Below, one piece after another: positions 50,047 to 58,666 of a stretch of 64,000 bases of DNA. The notes under the pieces are model-generated. The model made no database searches and was not told the origin of the DNA. It was given only the letters and a program-made list of their open reading frames with translations. The translations under genes were made by a program, and so were the position numbers. Positions within the stretch are counted from its first letter, which is position 1. Every line of letters begins with the position of its first letter. Location: the NCBI RefSeq assembly GCF_000617845.2, contig NZ_DF820425.1:1123690-1187689 (forward strand), written 5' to 3'. This stretch comes from Bradyrhizobium sp. DOA9. Its GTDB lineage: Bacteria > Pseudomonadota > Alphaproteobacteria > Rhizobiales > Xanthobacteraceae.

Positions 50047-52551
50047 ATGTCAGGCGTGATCGTGTCGATGCGTCGGACGCTGCTGTCGTGCACATCGCTG
50101 GCGCGCAACGGCCTGGTGGGGGGCGCTCTCGCAGCGCTGCTGCCGGCTGCGCCGGCCGAGGCCGCCGACCTCATCGACACCCTCTCCCTAGTGATGGATT
50201 TCAACCGGCAGGAACTCGCGGTGCTCGCCACCGCGCTGGCCCTGCTCGGCTTTTCGGTCGTGGCCGCGATCCTGCTGATGCGCACGCGGGTGCGCACGGC
50301 GAAGAACGAGGCGCGGCTGCGCGCACGGATCGGGGAACTTCAGCTCCAGGCCGACCGCTTCGGCGCGCTGCTGTTCGCCGAACCGCAGATCCTGATCTCG
50401 TGGCCGGCCGGCGACAACCGCGCGCAGATTTCCGGCGACATCGCGTTGGTGCTGCCGCGCGATTCCTCGCCGCAGCGCGTGCTGGCGTTCGGAACCTGGC
50501 TGCCGCCGGAGCCGGCGCTGCAGATGGACCACGCGGTCGATGCGCTGCGCGAGCGCGGCGACGGGTTCCAGCTGACGCTGACCACCGCGCACGGCCATAT
50601 GCTGGAAGCGATCGGGCGCGCCATTGGCGGCCAGGCCATCGTCCGCATTCGCGAGCTGTCCGGATTGCGACGCGATCTCGCCGAGACCCATCTGCGCTAC
50701 AAGGCGCTCTCCGATGAGACCGAGATGCTGCGCGGCTTTGCCGCGACCGCACCGTGGCCGATCTGGGCGAAGGCGGAGAACGGCGCGCTGACCTACGCCA
50801 ACCCGGCCTATGTGCGCGCCACCGAGGCGACCAGCGCCATCGATGCCCAGGAGCGCAAGCTCGAGCTGCTCGACAGCGCCGACCGCACCGCCATGGAGCG
50901 GGGCCTGAAGGACGCCGCCAATTTCACCTCGCGGCTGCCGATCGTGATCGGCGGCGAGCGGCGCATCTACGACGTGCGCGCCGTCAATGTCGGCAGCGGC
51001 AGCGTCGGCGTCGCCATCGATGCCAGCGAGGCGGATGCGCTGAGCTCGGCGCTGGTGCGCATGGCGGAGGCGCACCGCCGCACGCTCGACCAGCTCTCCT
51101 CCGGAGTTGCCGTGTTCGACGGCCAGCGGCGCCTTGCGTTCTACAACGATTCCTATCGCCGGCTGTGGGATCTCGATCGCAACTTCCTCGACGCCCATCC
51201 GGACGATTCCAGCGTGCTCGACCAGCTCCGCGCCGCGCGCAAATTACCGGAGCAGCCGGATTTCCGCGCCTGGAAGGCCAAGCTGCACGAGGCCTATCGC
51301 GCGGTCGAGACGGCCAAGGACACCTGGTTCCTGCCTGACGGCCGCGCGCTCTCGGTCGTCACGACGCCGAACCCGGAAGGCGGCGTGACCTATCTGTTCG
51401 ACGACGTCACCGAAAGCCTCGACCTCGCCCGCCGCTTCGACGGCCTGATCCGCGTCCAGCGCGAGACGCTGGACAGCCTCGCCGAGGGCGTCGCGGTGTT
51501 CGGCAGCAACGGCAAGGCGCAGCTGTTCAATCCGGCCTTCGTGCGGATGTGGAAGCTGTCGAGCGATGCCATGCGCGACGAGCCGCACATCCAGACGGTG
51601 GAAGGCTGGTGCCACCAGCTGTTCGACGACCCGCAAGTCTGGCGCCAGATCCGCGAGGCCATCACCTCGATCGAGAACCGCGCCGACGTGCCGCTGAAGC
51701 TGGAGCGCAAGGACGGCAGCGTGCTCGACGGCATGATCCGGCCGTTGCCCGACGGCGCCACCATGCTGACGTTCCAGGACATCACCGACACCGAGAATGT
51801 CGAGCGCGCGCTGCGCGAGCGCAACGAGGCGCTGGAGGCGGCCGACCAGATGAAGGTGGATTTCGTCCACCACGTCTCCTACGAGCTGCGCTCGCCGCTC
51901 ACCACCATCATCGGCTTCGCGCATTTCCTCAGCGATCCCTCGACCGGACCGCTGACGTCGAAGCAGGCCGAATATCTCGACTACGTCACCAAATCGACCA
52001 ACGCGCTGCTCGCGCTCACCAACAACATCCTGGATCTCGCCACCATCGATGCCGGCGCGATGAAGCTGGAACTCGGGCAGGTCGACGTCAGCAAGGCCAT
52101 CGAGCTCGCCGCCGAGGGTATCCAGGACCGGCTCGCCACCGACCGCATCCGCCTCAAGGTCGAGATCGCGCCCGATGTCGGCAGTTTCGTCGGCGACGAG
52201 AAGCGCGTGGTGCAGGTGCTCTATAACCTCCTCGCCAACGCCGTCGGGTTTTCTCCACAGGATTCCACCGTCGGCATCAGCGCGCGGCGCACCGAACGCA
52301 GCGTGGTCTTCACCGTGACAGATTCGGGTCCTGGAATACCTGCCGACATGAAGGACAAGGTGTTCAACTGGTTCGAAAGCCGCTCGCAGGGCTCGCGTCA
52401 CCGCGGCGCCGGGCTCGGCCTGTCGCTGGTGCGCTCCTTCGTCGAGCTGCATGGCGGCAAGGTGCGGGTGGATTCGATCGTCGGCCGGGGCACGGTCGTG
52501 ATCTGCGATTTCCCGACCGACCAGGCGGCGCACCGCGACGCCGCCGAATGA
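50047..52551 (+). CDS. divL: DivL-like PAS sensor kinase with Tyr in the H-box
   Basis: 834 aa. A signal-like hydrophobic stretch (about 20-42) and a transmembrane helix (about 56-78) tether it to the membrane. PAS-like domains lie at about 230-335, 355-460 and 475-590. The dimerisation helix has VDFVHHVSYELRSPLTTIIG, where Tyr612 replaces the phospho-accepting His, the hallmark of Caulobacter DivL. The ATPase has NLLANAVGFS, DSGPGIP and GAGLGLSLV, so its nucleotide boxes are intact. DivL binds DivK and steers CckA-CtrA cell-cycle signalling. A start at 50068 is possible. tsaE follows in an overlap. Confidence 0.92.
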   Translation: MSGVIVSMRRTLLSCTSLARNGLVGGALAALLPAAPAEAADLIDTLSLVMDFNRQELAVLATALALLGFSVVAAILLMRTRVRTAKNEARLRARIGELQLQADRFGALLFAEPQILISWPAGDNRAQISGDIALVLPRDSSPQRVLAFGTWLPPEPALQMDHAVDALRERGDGFQLTLTTAHGHMLEAIGRAIGGQAIVRIRELSGLRRDLAETHLRYKALSDETEMLRGFAATAPWPIWAKAENGALTYANPAYVRATEATSAIDAQERKLELLDSADRTAMERGLKDAANFTSRLPIVIGGERRIYDVRAVNVGSGSVGVAIDASEADALSSALVRMAEAHRRTLDQLSSGVAVFDGQRRLAFYNDSYRRLWDLDRNFLDAHPDDSSVLDQLRAARKLPEQPDFRAWKAKLHEAYRAVETAKDTWFLPDGRALSVVTTPNPEGGVTYLFDDVTESLDLARRFDGLIRVQRETLDSLAEGVAVFGSNGKAQLFNPAFVRMWKLSSDAMRDEPHIQTVEGWCHQLFDDPQVWRQIREAITSIENRADVPLKLERKDGSVLDGMIRPLPDGATMLTFQDITDTENVERALRERNEALEAADQMKVDFVHHVSYELRSPLTTIIGFAHFLSDPSTGPLTSKQAEYLDYVTKSTNALLALTNNILDLATIDAGAMKLELGQVDVSKAIELAAEGIQDRLATDRIRLKVEIAPDVGSFVGDEKRVVQVLYNLLANAVGFSPQDSTVGISARRTERSVVFTVTDSGPGIPADMKDKVFNWFESRSQGSRHRGAGLGLSLVRSFVELHGGKVRVDSIVGRGTVVICDFPTDQAAHRDAAE

Positions 52552-54065
52552 GCGAACCTGTCACATTCTCCGTCGCGCTTCACAACGAGACGGCCACGGT
52601 GCAGCTGATGGCCGACCTCGCCCTGCTGGTCGGTCCCGGCGATGTCATCACGCTGACCGGCGATCTCGGCGCCGGCAAGACCGCGGCGGCGCGCAGCCTG
52701 ATCCGCTATCTCGCCGGCGACGAGGCGCTTGAAGTGCCGAGCCCGACCTTCACGCTGGTGCAGGGCTACGAGCTGCCGCCCTTTCCGGTGCTGCACGCCG
52801 ATCTCTACCGTGTCGAGGACGAGAGCGAGCTCGAGGAGATCGGGCTGTCACCGCTGCCCGATGCCACGCTGGTGCTGATCGAATGGCCCGAACGCGCCCC
52901 GTCGGCGATGCCTGAAGACCGCATCGACATCGCGCTGACGCACCGGCCGGCGCTGGGCTCGAACGCACGTGCCGCCGATATCACCGGCCATGGCAAGGCC
53001 GCCGCCATCGTTGCGCGGCTGCAGGCGCTGCGCGACTTCCTCGACGCGTCCGGTTACATCGATGCGACCCGCAAGCGCATGCCGGGCGACGCCTCGACAC
53101 GCTCCTATGCGCGGCTCGTGCGCGATGAGGACATCGTCATCCTCATGAATTTTCCACAGCGGCCCGACGGCGCGGCGCTCTACAACGGAAAATCCTACAG
53201 CGCTGCGGTGCATCTGGCCGAGAACATCAGGCCTTTCGTTGCCATGGACGTCGGCTTGCGCGTGGTCGGAATCTCGGCGCCGGCGATCCACCATTACGAT
53301 CTCGACCACGGCTTCCTGATCTCCGAGGATTTCGGCAGTGACGGCGTGATCGAAGGTGATCCACCGCGTCCGATTGCCGAACGTTACGAGGCTGCGACCG
53401 ACCTGCTGGCCGTGCTGCACTGGAGAACGTTGCCTGAGACGCTGGAGCTGGCGGACCAGACCTACACCATTCCCGCCTTCGACATCGAGGCCCTGCTGAT
53501 CGAAATCGGCTTGATGCCGGAATGGTATCTGCCTGATCGCAACGCACTGCTGAGCGATGAGAAGCGCGCCGAGTTCTTCGCGATGTGGCGCGAGTTGCTG
53601 AAAAAGCCGCTGGCGGGACCGAAGACGTGGGTCATCCGCGATTATCACTCGCCGAACTTGATCTGGCTCGCTGACCGCGACGCCATCAAACGCGTCGGCG
53701 TGATCGACTTCCAGGACGCCGTGCTCGGGCCGCACTCTTATGACGTGGTGTCGCTGCTGCAGGATGCGCGTATCGACGTCCCTGAAAGCCTCGAGCTGGC
53801 GCTGCTGTCGAGCTACATCAAGACGCGCCGCGCAAGCGATGCGAGCTTCGACGCCGCCGGTTTCGCCGAGAGCTACGCCATCATGTCGGCGCAGCGGAAC
53901 ACGCGCCTGCTCGGCACCTTCGCCCGGCTCAACCGCCGCGACGGCAAGCCGCATTATCTGCGCCACCAGCCGCGGATCTGGACCTATCTCCAGCGCTCGC
54001 TGGCGCACCCCGCGCTCGCCCATCTGCGCGACTGGTATCTCGCCAACGTCCCGCCGCCAGGCTGA
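52548..54065 (+). CDS. tsaE: TsaE - AmgK-like sugar kinase fusion
   Basis: 505 aa from ATG 52548, overlapping the divL stop. Residues 1-150 are TsaE, the ATPase of t6A synthesis, with Walker A GDLGAGKTAA (Lys44) and SPTFTLVQGYE, HADLYRVEDESELEEIGL and LIEWPERA. Residues about 165-505 are an aminoglycoside phosphotransferase/choline kinase fold, with the catalytic loop VIRDYHSPNLIWL and metal-binding GVIDFQDAVLGP. That half resembles AmgK, which phosphorylates MurNAc at C1. With murU downstream it would make UDP-MurNAc from recycled sugar. Fusion of the two is known in Alphaproteobacteria. Confidence 0.93.
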   Translation: MSEPVTFSVALHNETATVQLMADLALLVGPGDVITLTGDLGAGKTAAARSLIRYLAGDEALEVPSPTFTLVQGYELPPFPVLHADLYRVEDESELEEIGLSPLPDATLVLIEWPERAPSAMPEDRIDIALTHRPALGSNARAADITGHGKAAAIVARLQALRDFLDASGYIDATRKRMPGDASTRSYARLVRDEDIVILMNFPQRPDGAALYNGKSYSAAVHLAENIRPFVAMDVGLRVVGISAPAIHHYDLDHGFLISEDFGSDGVIEGDPPRPIAERYEAATDLLAVLHWRTLPETLELADQTYTIPAFDIEALLIEIGLMPEWYLPDRNALLSDEKRAEFFAMWRELLKKPLAGPKTWVIRDYHSPNLIWLADRDAIKRVGVIDFQDAVLGPHSYDVVSLLQDARIDVPESLELALLSSYIKTRRASDASFDAAGFAESYAIMSAQRNTRLLGTFARLNRRDGKPHYLRHQPRIWTYLQRSLAHPALAHLRDWYLANVPPPG

Positions 54066-54150
54066 TTTGACCGATTTACCGGCTGTTAGCCAAGATGTCG
54101 CTATTCTGGCGCCGAGGGAGCCGGAACATTGCGGGGCTGGAGCGGGGCAG

Positions 54151-54468
54151 ATGGCAGCGAAAGCGGATCAGCGCGGAAGTAGCCGGGTTGTTTTCGAGCG
54201 CGGGTTTTCGGCCCAGATGATGGGCATCGACGGCACCTGGCGGCGCGACTGCACCATGGAGGACGTCTCCGAGACCGGCGCCAAGCTGACCATCGACGGC
54301 TCGGTCGAAGGGCTCCATCTGAAGGAATTCTTTCTCCTGCTCTCGTCCACCGGACTCGCTTACCGACGCTGCGAGCTGGCCTGGGTCAATGGCGACCAGA
54401 TTGGCGTCAATTTCCTGAAAGTGGGCGACAAGAAGAAGAAGGTACGTTCCACAACTGTTGGGGCGTGA
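54151..54468 (+). CDS. PilZ-domain protein
   Basis: 105 aa from ATG 54151; the frame is open far upstream in the tsaE gene without coding character. The c-di-GMP-binding RxxxR motif is seen as QRGSSRVVFERGF, and DVSETGAKL is the (D/N)xSxxG motif. A typical beta-barrel core (LAYRRCELAWVNGDQIGVNF) follows. It is a stand-alone PilZ receptor with no output domain. It is sandwiched between the amgK-like and murU genes, 85 and 118 bp away. Confidence 0.85.
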   Translation: MAAKADQRGSSRVVFERGFSAQMMGIDGTWRRDCTMEDVSETGAKLTIDGSVEGLHLKEFFLLLSSTGLAYRRCELAWVNGDQIGVNFLKVGDKKKKVRSTTVGA

Positions 54469-54586
54469 CGGCAACACCCGTCGTACAACCGTCACGGCGG
54501 GTGGTTAAGGCGATTGAGATGCGATGCGGCAGATCGAGGCTCGTGTTAGGCTTGCTGCGAACGCGAAAGGTCCGAGAAAGCGAAGG

Positions 54587-55309
54587 ATGTCCGTCAAACC
54601 GACCAAAGCCATGGTGCTCGCCGCAGGGTTTGGCCTGCGCATGCGCCCCCTGACGGACAAGATGCCGAAGCCGATGGTGCCGGTCGCAGGCCAGCCGCTG
54701 CTCGACCACGTGCTCGACAAGCTGGGCCAGGCCGGCGTGACCGAGGCGGTGGTCAACGTGCATTACCTCCCCGACCAGATCATCGACCACGTCGCATCAC
54801 GCCAGCTTCCGCGCGTCACGATCTCCGACGAGCGCGACCAGGTGCTCGGCACCGGCGGCGGCGTCGTGAAGGCGCTGCCGCTGCTCGGCGATGCGCCATT
54901 CTTCCACGTCAATTCCGACACGCTGTGGATCGACGGCGTGCGCTCGAACCTGTTGCGTCTCGCCGAAAACTTCGATCCTGATCGCATGGACATCCTGCTC
55001 CTGATGGCGCCGACCGCGACCAGCATCGGCTATGGCGGCCGCGGCGATTACGGCATGCTGCCGGACGGCGCCTTGCGCAAGCGCAAGGAGAAGGAGGTCG
55101 TTCCGTTCGTCTATGCCGGCGCGGCGATCATGTCGCCCGCGATCTTTGCGGATGCGCCCAAGGGCGAGTTCTCGCTGACCAAGATGTTCGATCGTGCAGG
55201 CGAGCAGGAACGGCTGTTCGGCCTGCGCCTCGACGGCGTCTGGATGCATGTCGGCACGCCCGACGCGGTGCATGCCGCGGAAGAGGCGTTTCTGGAGAGC
55301 GTGGCGTAG
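54587..55309 (+). CDS. murU: N-acetylmuramate-1-phosphate uridylyltransferase MurU-like
   Basis: 240 aa from ATG 54587 with GAAGG upstream; the frame runs 21 codons further up. The nucleotidyltransferase signature is MVLAAGFGLRMRPLTDKMPK, with the catalytic Lys, and VNSDTLWIDG carries the metal Asp. LDGVWMHVGTPDAVHAAEEA ends the fold. MurU joins UTP to MurNAc-1-P. With the AmgK-like domain one gene away, that product is more likely than glucose-1-P or mannose-1-P. A palindromic repeat follows. Confidence 0.85.
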   Translation: MSVKPTKAMVLAAGFGLRMRPLTDKMPKPMVPVAGQPLLDHVLDKLGQAGVTEAVVNVHYLPDQIIDHVASRQLPRVTISDERDQVLGTGGGVVKALPLLGDAPFFHVNSDTLWIDGVRSNLLRLAENFDPDRMDILLLMAPTATSIGYGGRGDYGMLPDGALRKRKEKEVVPFVYAGAAIMSPAIFADAPKGEFSLTKMFDRAGEQERLFGLRLDGVWMHVGTPDAVHAAEEAFLESVA

Positions 55310-55324
55310 GGCGCTTCGAAGACG

Positions 55325-55421
55325 GTGCCGTAGGGTGGGCAAAGGCGCCCTTGCGCCGTGCCCACCATCTCTCGATCGCAAAAATGCGTGGGCACGCTTC
55401 GCTTTGCCCACCCTACGGCAC
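55325..55421. repeat. GTGCCGTAGGGTGGGCAAAG inverted repeat
   Basis: The left end GTGCCGTAGGGTGGGCAAAG is exactly complementary to the right end CTTTGCCCACCCTACGGCAC, a 20-bp perfect arm. Inner arms CGTGCCCACC and GCGTGGGCACG also pair. It lies between murU and addB and is another palindromic family typical of Bradyrhizobium. Confidence 0.75.
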
Positions 55422-55519
55422 CTGTGCCAGCCTCACGAACAGCGGGGACTACTCGCCCGCACCCATGACCATTTGACCTCGTCTCCCTATATTGCCTGAT
55501 CCTTCGAATCAGGCGGCCC

Positions 55520-58500
55520 ATGCGCGTTTTCAGCGTTCCCATCTCAGTTCCGTTCCTGCGCACGGTCGTCACGGCCCTGCTCGACGGCCGGCTGGTCGAG
55601 GGCTTCGAGGCGCGCAAGGAACCGGCGCGGCTGGCCGACGCCACGCTGTATCTGCCGACGCGGCGCGCCATGCGCGTCGTGCGCGAGATCTTCCTCGATG
55701 AGATGAAAGCGGATGCCGTCGTGCTGCCGCGCATCGTCGCGCTCGGCGACATCGACGAGGACGAGCTCGCTTTCGCGGGCGAGAGCGAACAGTTCTCCGG
55801 GACTGCGCCGCTTGACATTCCGCCGCGCCTCGGCGAGCTCGAGCGGCGGCTGACGCTGGCGCAGCTCGTCGCCGCCTGGGCCAAGGGTCCGGTGCTGGCG
55901 CCGCTGGTGGTCGGCGGCCCCGCCTCGACGCTGGCGCTTGCGTCCGATCTCGCGCGCCTGATCGACGACATGGTGACGCGCGGCGTCGACTGGAGCGCGC
56001 TCGACGGACTGGTGCCCGACAATCTCGACCGCTACTGGCAGCACTCGCTCGAATTCCTGCGCATCGCACGCATCGCCTGGCCCAATCATCTCGCCGAGAT
56101 CAACCGGATCGAGCCGGCGGCGCGGCGCGATCTTCTGATCGCCGCGGAAGCGAGGCGCCTGACCGCGCATCCAAATGGACCCGTGGTCGCGGCGGGCTCG
56201 ACCGGCTCGATGCCGGCCACCGCAAAATTTCTCCACGCGGTCGCCGCGCTGCCGCATGGCGCCGTGGTGCTGCCGGGCCTCGACACCGATCTCGACGACG
56301 ATGCCTGGCGCAGCATCGGCGGCGTGCGCGATGCGCTCGGCAAGTTCGCGGAGCATCCGGCCTCGAACCATCCGCAATACGCCATGAATGCGCTGTTGCA
56401 ACGCTTCGGCATCAAGCGCAGCGATGTCGAGATCTTGCAGCCGCCGGCGGACGACGGCCGCGACCTGCTTGCGTCGGAATCGATGCGGCCATCCGCCAAG
56501 ACCGAAGTCTGGCACGACCGGCTGAAGCAGCCTGACGTCGCCGCGAAGATCGCGGGCGGCATGAAGAACCTCGCAGTGGTCGAGGCGCCCAACCCTGAAA
56601 TGGAAGCGCTCGCCATCGCCATCGCGATGCGCGAGGCCCGGCATCTCGACAAGACAGCGGCGCTGGTGACGCCCGACCGCGCGCTGGCGCGTCGGGTGAT
56701 GGCGGCGCTGACCCGATGGGATCTCGCGTTCGACGATTCCGGTGGCGACGTGCTGATGGAAACCTCCGCCGGCACCTTTGCGCGCCTCGCGGCAGAGGCG
56801 GCCACCAAGGGCCTTGAGCCGCCGACTTTGCTGGCGATGCTGAAGCATCCGCTGTGCCGGCTCGGCCGCGCGCCGGGCGCGTGGAAGATGGCAATCGAGA
56901 GCCTGGAGCTTGCCGTGCTGCGCGGCACGCGTCCGCCGGCAGGCACGCCCGGCCTGCTGCGCGAGTTCAACCGCTTCCGCGAGGAGTTGGCAAAGCTCTG
57001 GCGCAGCGAGGTCTCCGCGCTGCATCGCGCCGAGCCGCGGGCGAGCTTGAAGGCCGAGGATCTCGATCGCATCCAGGCTCTGATCGAGGCCCTGCAAAAG
57101 GCATTGGCGCCGATCGAGAGCCTGCCGCCCGCGAAGCCCTACGACTTCGCCGAGCTCGCCCATCGGCATCGCGAGATCATGATCGAGCTGTCGCGCGACG
57201 AGCAGGGCATTCCGCTCGCCTTCGAGGATCGCGATGGTCTCGCGCTCGCCGGCGCGTTCGACGATCTCTTGCGCGGCGGCACGACCAGCGGATTGATGGT
57301 GCCGCTCCCGGACTACGCGGACGTGTTCCAGACCGCGTTCGGCGATCGCGCAGTGCGGCGGCGCGACAGGCCGGGCGCGCGGCTGCAGATCTACGGCCCG
57401 CTGGAATCGCGCCTGATGCAGGCCGACCGCATCATCATCGGCGGCCTGATCGAAGGCGTCTGGCCGCCGGCGCCGCGCATCGATCCCTGGCTCAGCCGGC
57501 CGATGCGGCATGAGCTCGGGCTCGATCTGCCGGAGCGCCGCATCGGCCTCTCCGCGCACGACTTCGCGCAATTGCTCGGCGGGGATGAAGTGATCCTGAC
57601 CCATTCCGCCAAGGCCGGCGGCGCGCCGGCGGTGGCTTCGCGCTTCCTGCACCGGCTGGAGGCGGTGGCGGGCGATGCGCTCTGGAAGGCGGCCGTCCGC
57701 GTCGGCGAGACATATGTGCAGTTCGCTGCGGCGCTCGACCAGCCCGCCGAGGTCAATCCGATCAAGCAGCCGGAGCCGCGCCCGCCGCGCGCGACACGGC
57801 CGCTCAAGATGTCCGTCACCGAGATCGAGGACTGGCTGCGCGATCCCTACACGATCTACGCCAAACGCATCCTGCGGCTCGATGCGCTCGATCCCGTCGA
57901 CATGCCGCTCTCGGCCGCCGATCGCGGTTCGGCGATTCACGACGCCATCGGCGAATTCACGGAAAGCTATGCGACGCGTCTGCCGGACGATCCCGCGCGC
58001 GTGCTGCGAGCGATCGGCGAGAAGCATTTTGCGCCGCTGATGGAACGGCCCGAGGCGCGGGCGCTGTGGTGGCCGCGCTTCCAGCGCATCGCGCGCTGGT
58101 TCGGCGAATGGGAGACGGCGCGGCGCGATGCGATCGAGGCGATCAATGCTGAGACCCGTGGCGAGATCTCGATCATGCTCGATCCTCAGCGCAGCTTCCG
58201 CCTCTCCGCGCGCGCCGACCGCATCGAGCGCCGCCAGGGCGGTGGCTACGCCATCCTCGACTACAAGACCGGGCAGCCGCCGACCGGCAAGCAGGTGCGC
58301 ATGGGCCTGTCGCCGCAGCTGACGCTGGAAGCCGCGATTCTGCGCGAGGGCGGCTTTCCCGGTATCGACGCCGGCGCCTCCGTGAGCCAGCTCGTCTATG
58401 TCCGCCTCAGCGGCAACAACCCACCGGGCGAGGAGCGCATCCTCGAGCTCAAATACAAGCCGGGCGACGAGCCGCAGCCGCCGGACACCGCGGCCGCGGA

Positions 58501-58666
58501 AGCACGCGCCAAGCTGGAAGCGCTGATCCGCGCCTTCGAGGACGAGAACCAGCCCTATACCTCGCTGAACCTGCCGATGTGGGCGAACCGCTACGGCACC
58601 TATGACGATCTCGCCCGGATCAAGGAATGGTCCGCGGCCGGCGGTTTGGGAATCGAGGAATGGTGA
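55520..58666 (+). CDS. addB: Double-strand break repair protein AddB
   Basis: 1048 aa. AddB is the inactive-helicase and nuclease subunit of the AddAB complex, the RecBCD counterpart in Alphaproteobacteria. It starts MRVFSVPISVPFLRTVVTAL and has no Walker A. The C-terminal PD-(D/E)XK nuclease has GYAILDYKTGQPPTGKQV, and the segment TEIEDWLRDPYTIYAKRIL introduces that domain. No complete four-Cys iron-sulphur cluster set stands out. The addA ATG lies inside its last codons. Confidence 0.94.
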   Translation: MRVFSVPISVPFLRTVVTALLDGRLVEGFEARKEPARLADATLYLPTRRAMRVVREIFLDEMKADAVVLPRIVALGDIDEDELAFAGESEQFSGTAPLDIPPRLGELERRLTLAQLVAAWAKGPVLAPLVVGGPASTLALASDLARLIDDMVTRGVDWSALDGLVPDNLDRYWQHSLEFLRIARIAWPNHLAEINRIEPAARRDLLIAAEARRLTAHPNGPVVAAGSTGSMPATAKFLHAVAALPHGAVVLPGLDTDLDDDAWRSIGGVRDALGKFAEHPASNHPQYAMNALLQRFGIKRSDVEILQPPADDGRDLLASESMRPSAKTEVWHDRLKQPDVAAKIAGGMKNLAVVEAPNPEMEALAIAIAMREARHLDKTAALVTPDRALARRVMAALTRWDLAFDDSGGDVLMETSAGTFARLAAEAATKGLEPPTLLAMLKHPLCRLGRAPGAWKMAIESLELAVLRGTRPPAGTPGLLREFNRFREELAKLWRSEVSALHRAEPRASLKAEDLDRIQALIEALQKALAPIESLPPAKPYDFAELAHRHREIMIELSRDEQGIPLAFEDRDGLALAGAFDDLLRGGTTSGLMVPLPDYADVFQTAFGDRAVRRRDRPGARLQIYGPLESRLMQADRIIIGGLIEGVWPPAPRIDPWLSRPMRHELGLDLPERRIGLSAHDFAQLLGGDEVILTHSAKAGGAPAVASRFLHRLEAVAGDALWKAAVRVGETYVQFAAALDQPAEVNPIKQPEPRPPRATRPLKMSVTEIEDWLRDPYTIYAKRILRLDALDPVDMPLSAADRGSAIHDAIGEFTESYATRLPDDPARVLRAIGEKHFAPLMERPEARALWWPRFQRIARWFGEWETARRDAIEAINAETRGEISIMLDPQRSFRLSARADRIERRQGGGYAILDYKTGQPPTGKQVRMGLSPQLTLEAAILREGGFPGIDAGASVSQLVYVRLSGNNPPGEERILELKYKPGDEPQPPDTAAAEARAKLEALIRAFEDENQPYTSLNLPMWANRYGTYDDLARIKEWSAAGGLGIEEW

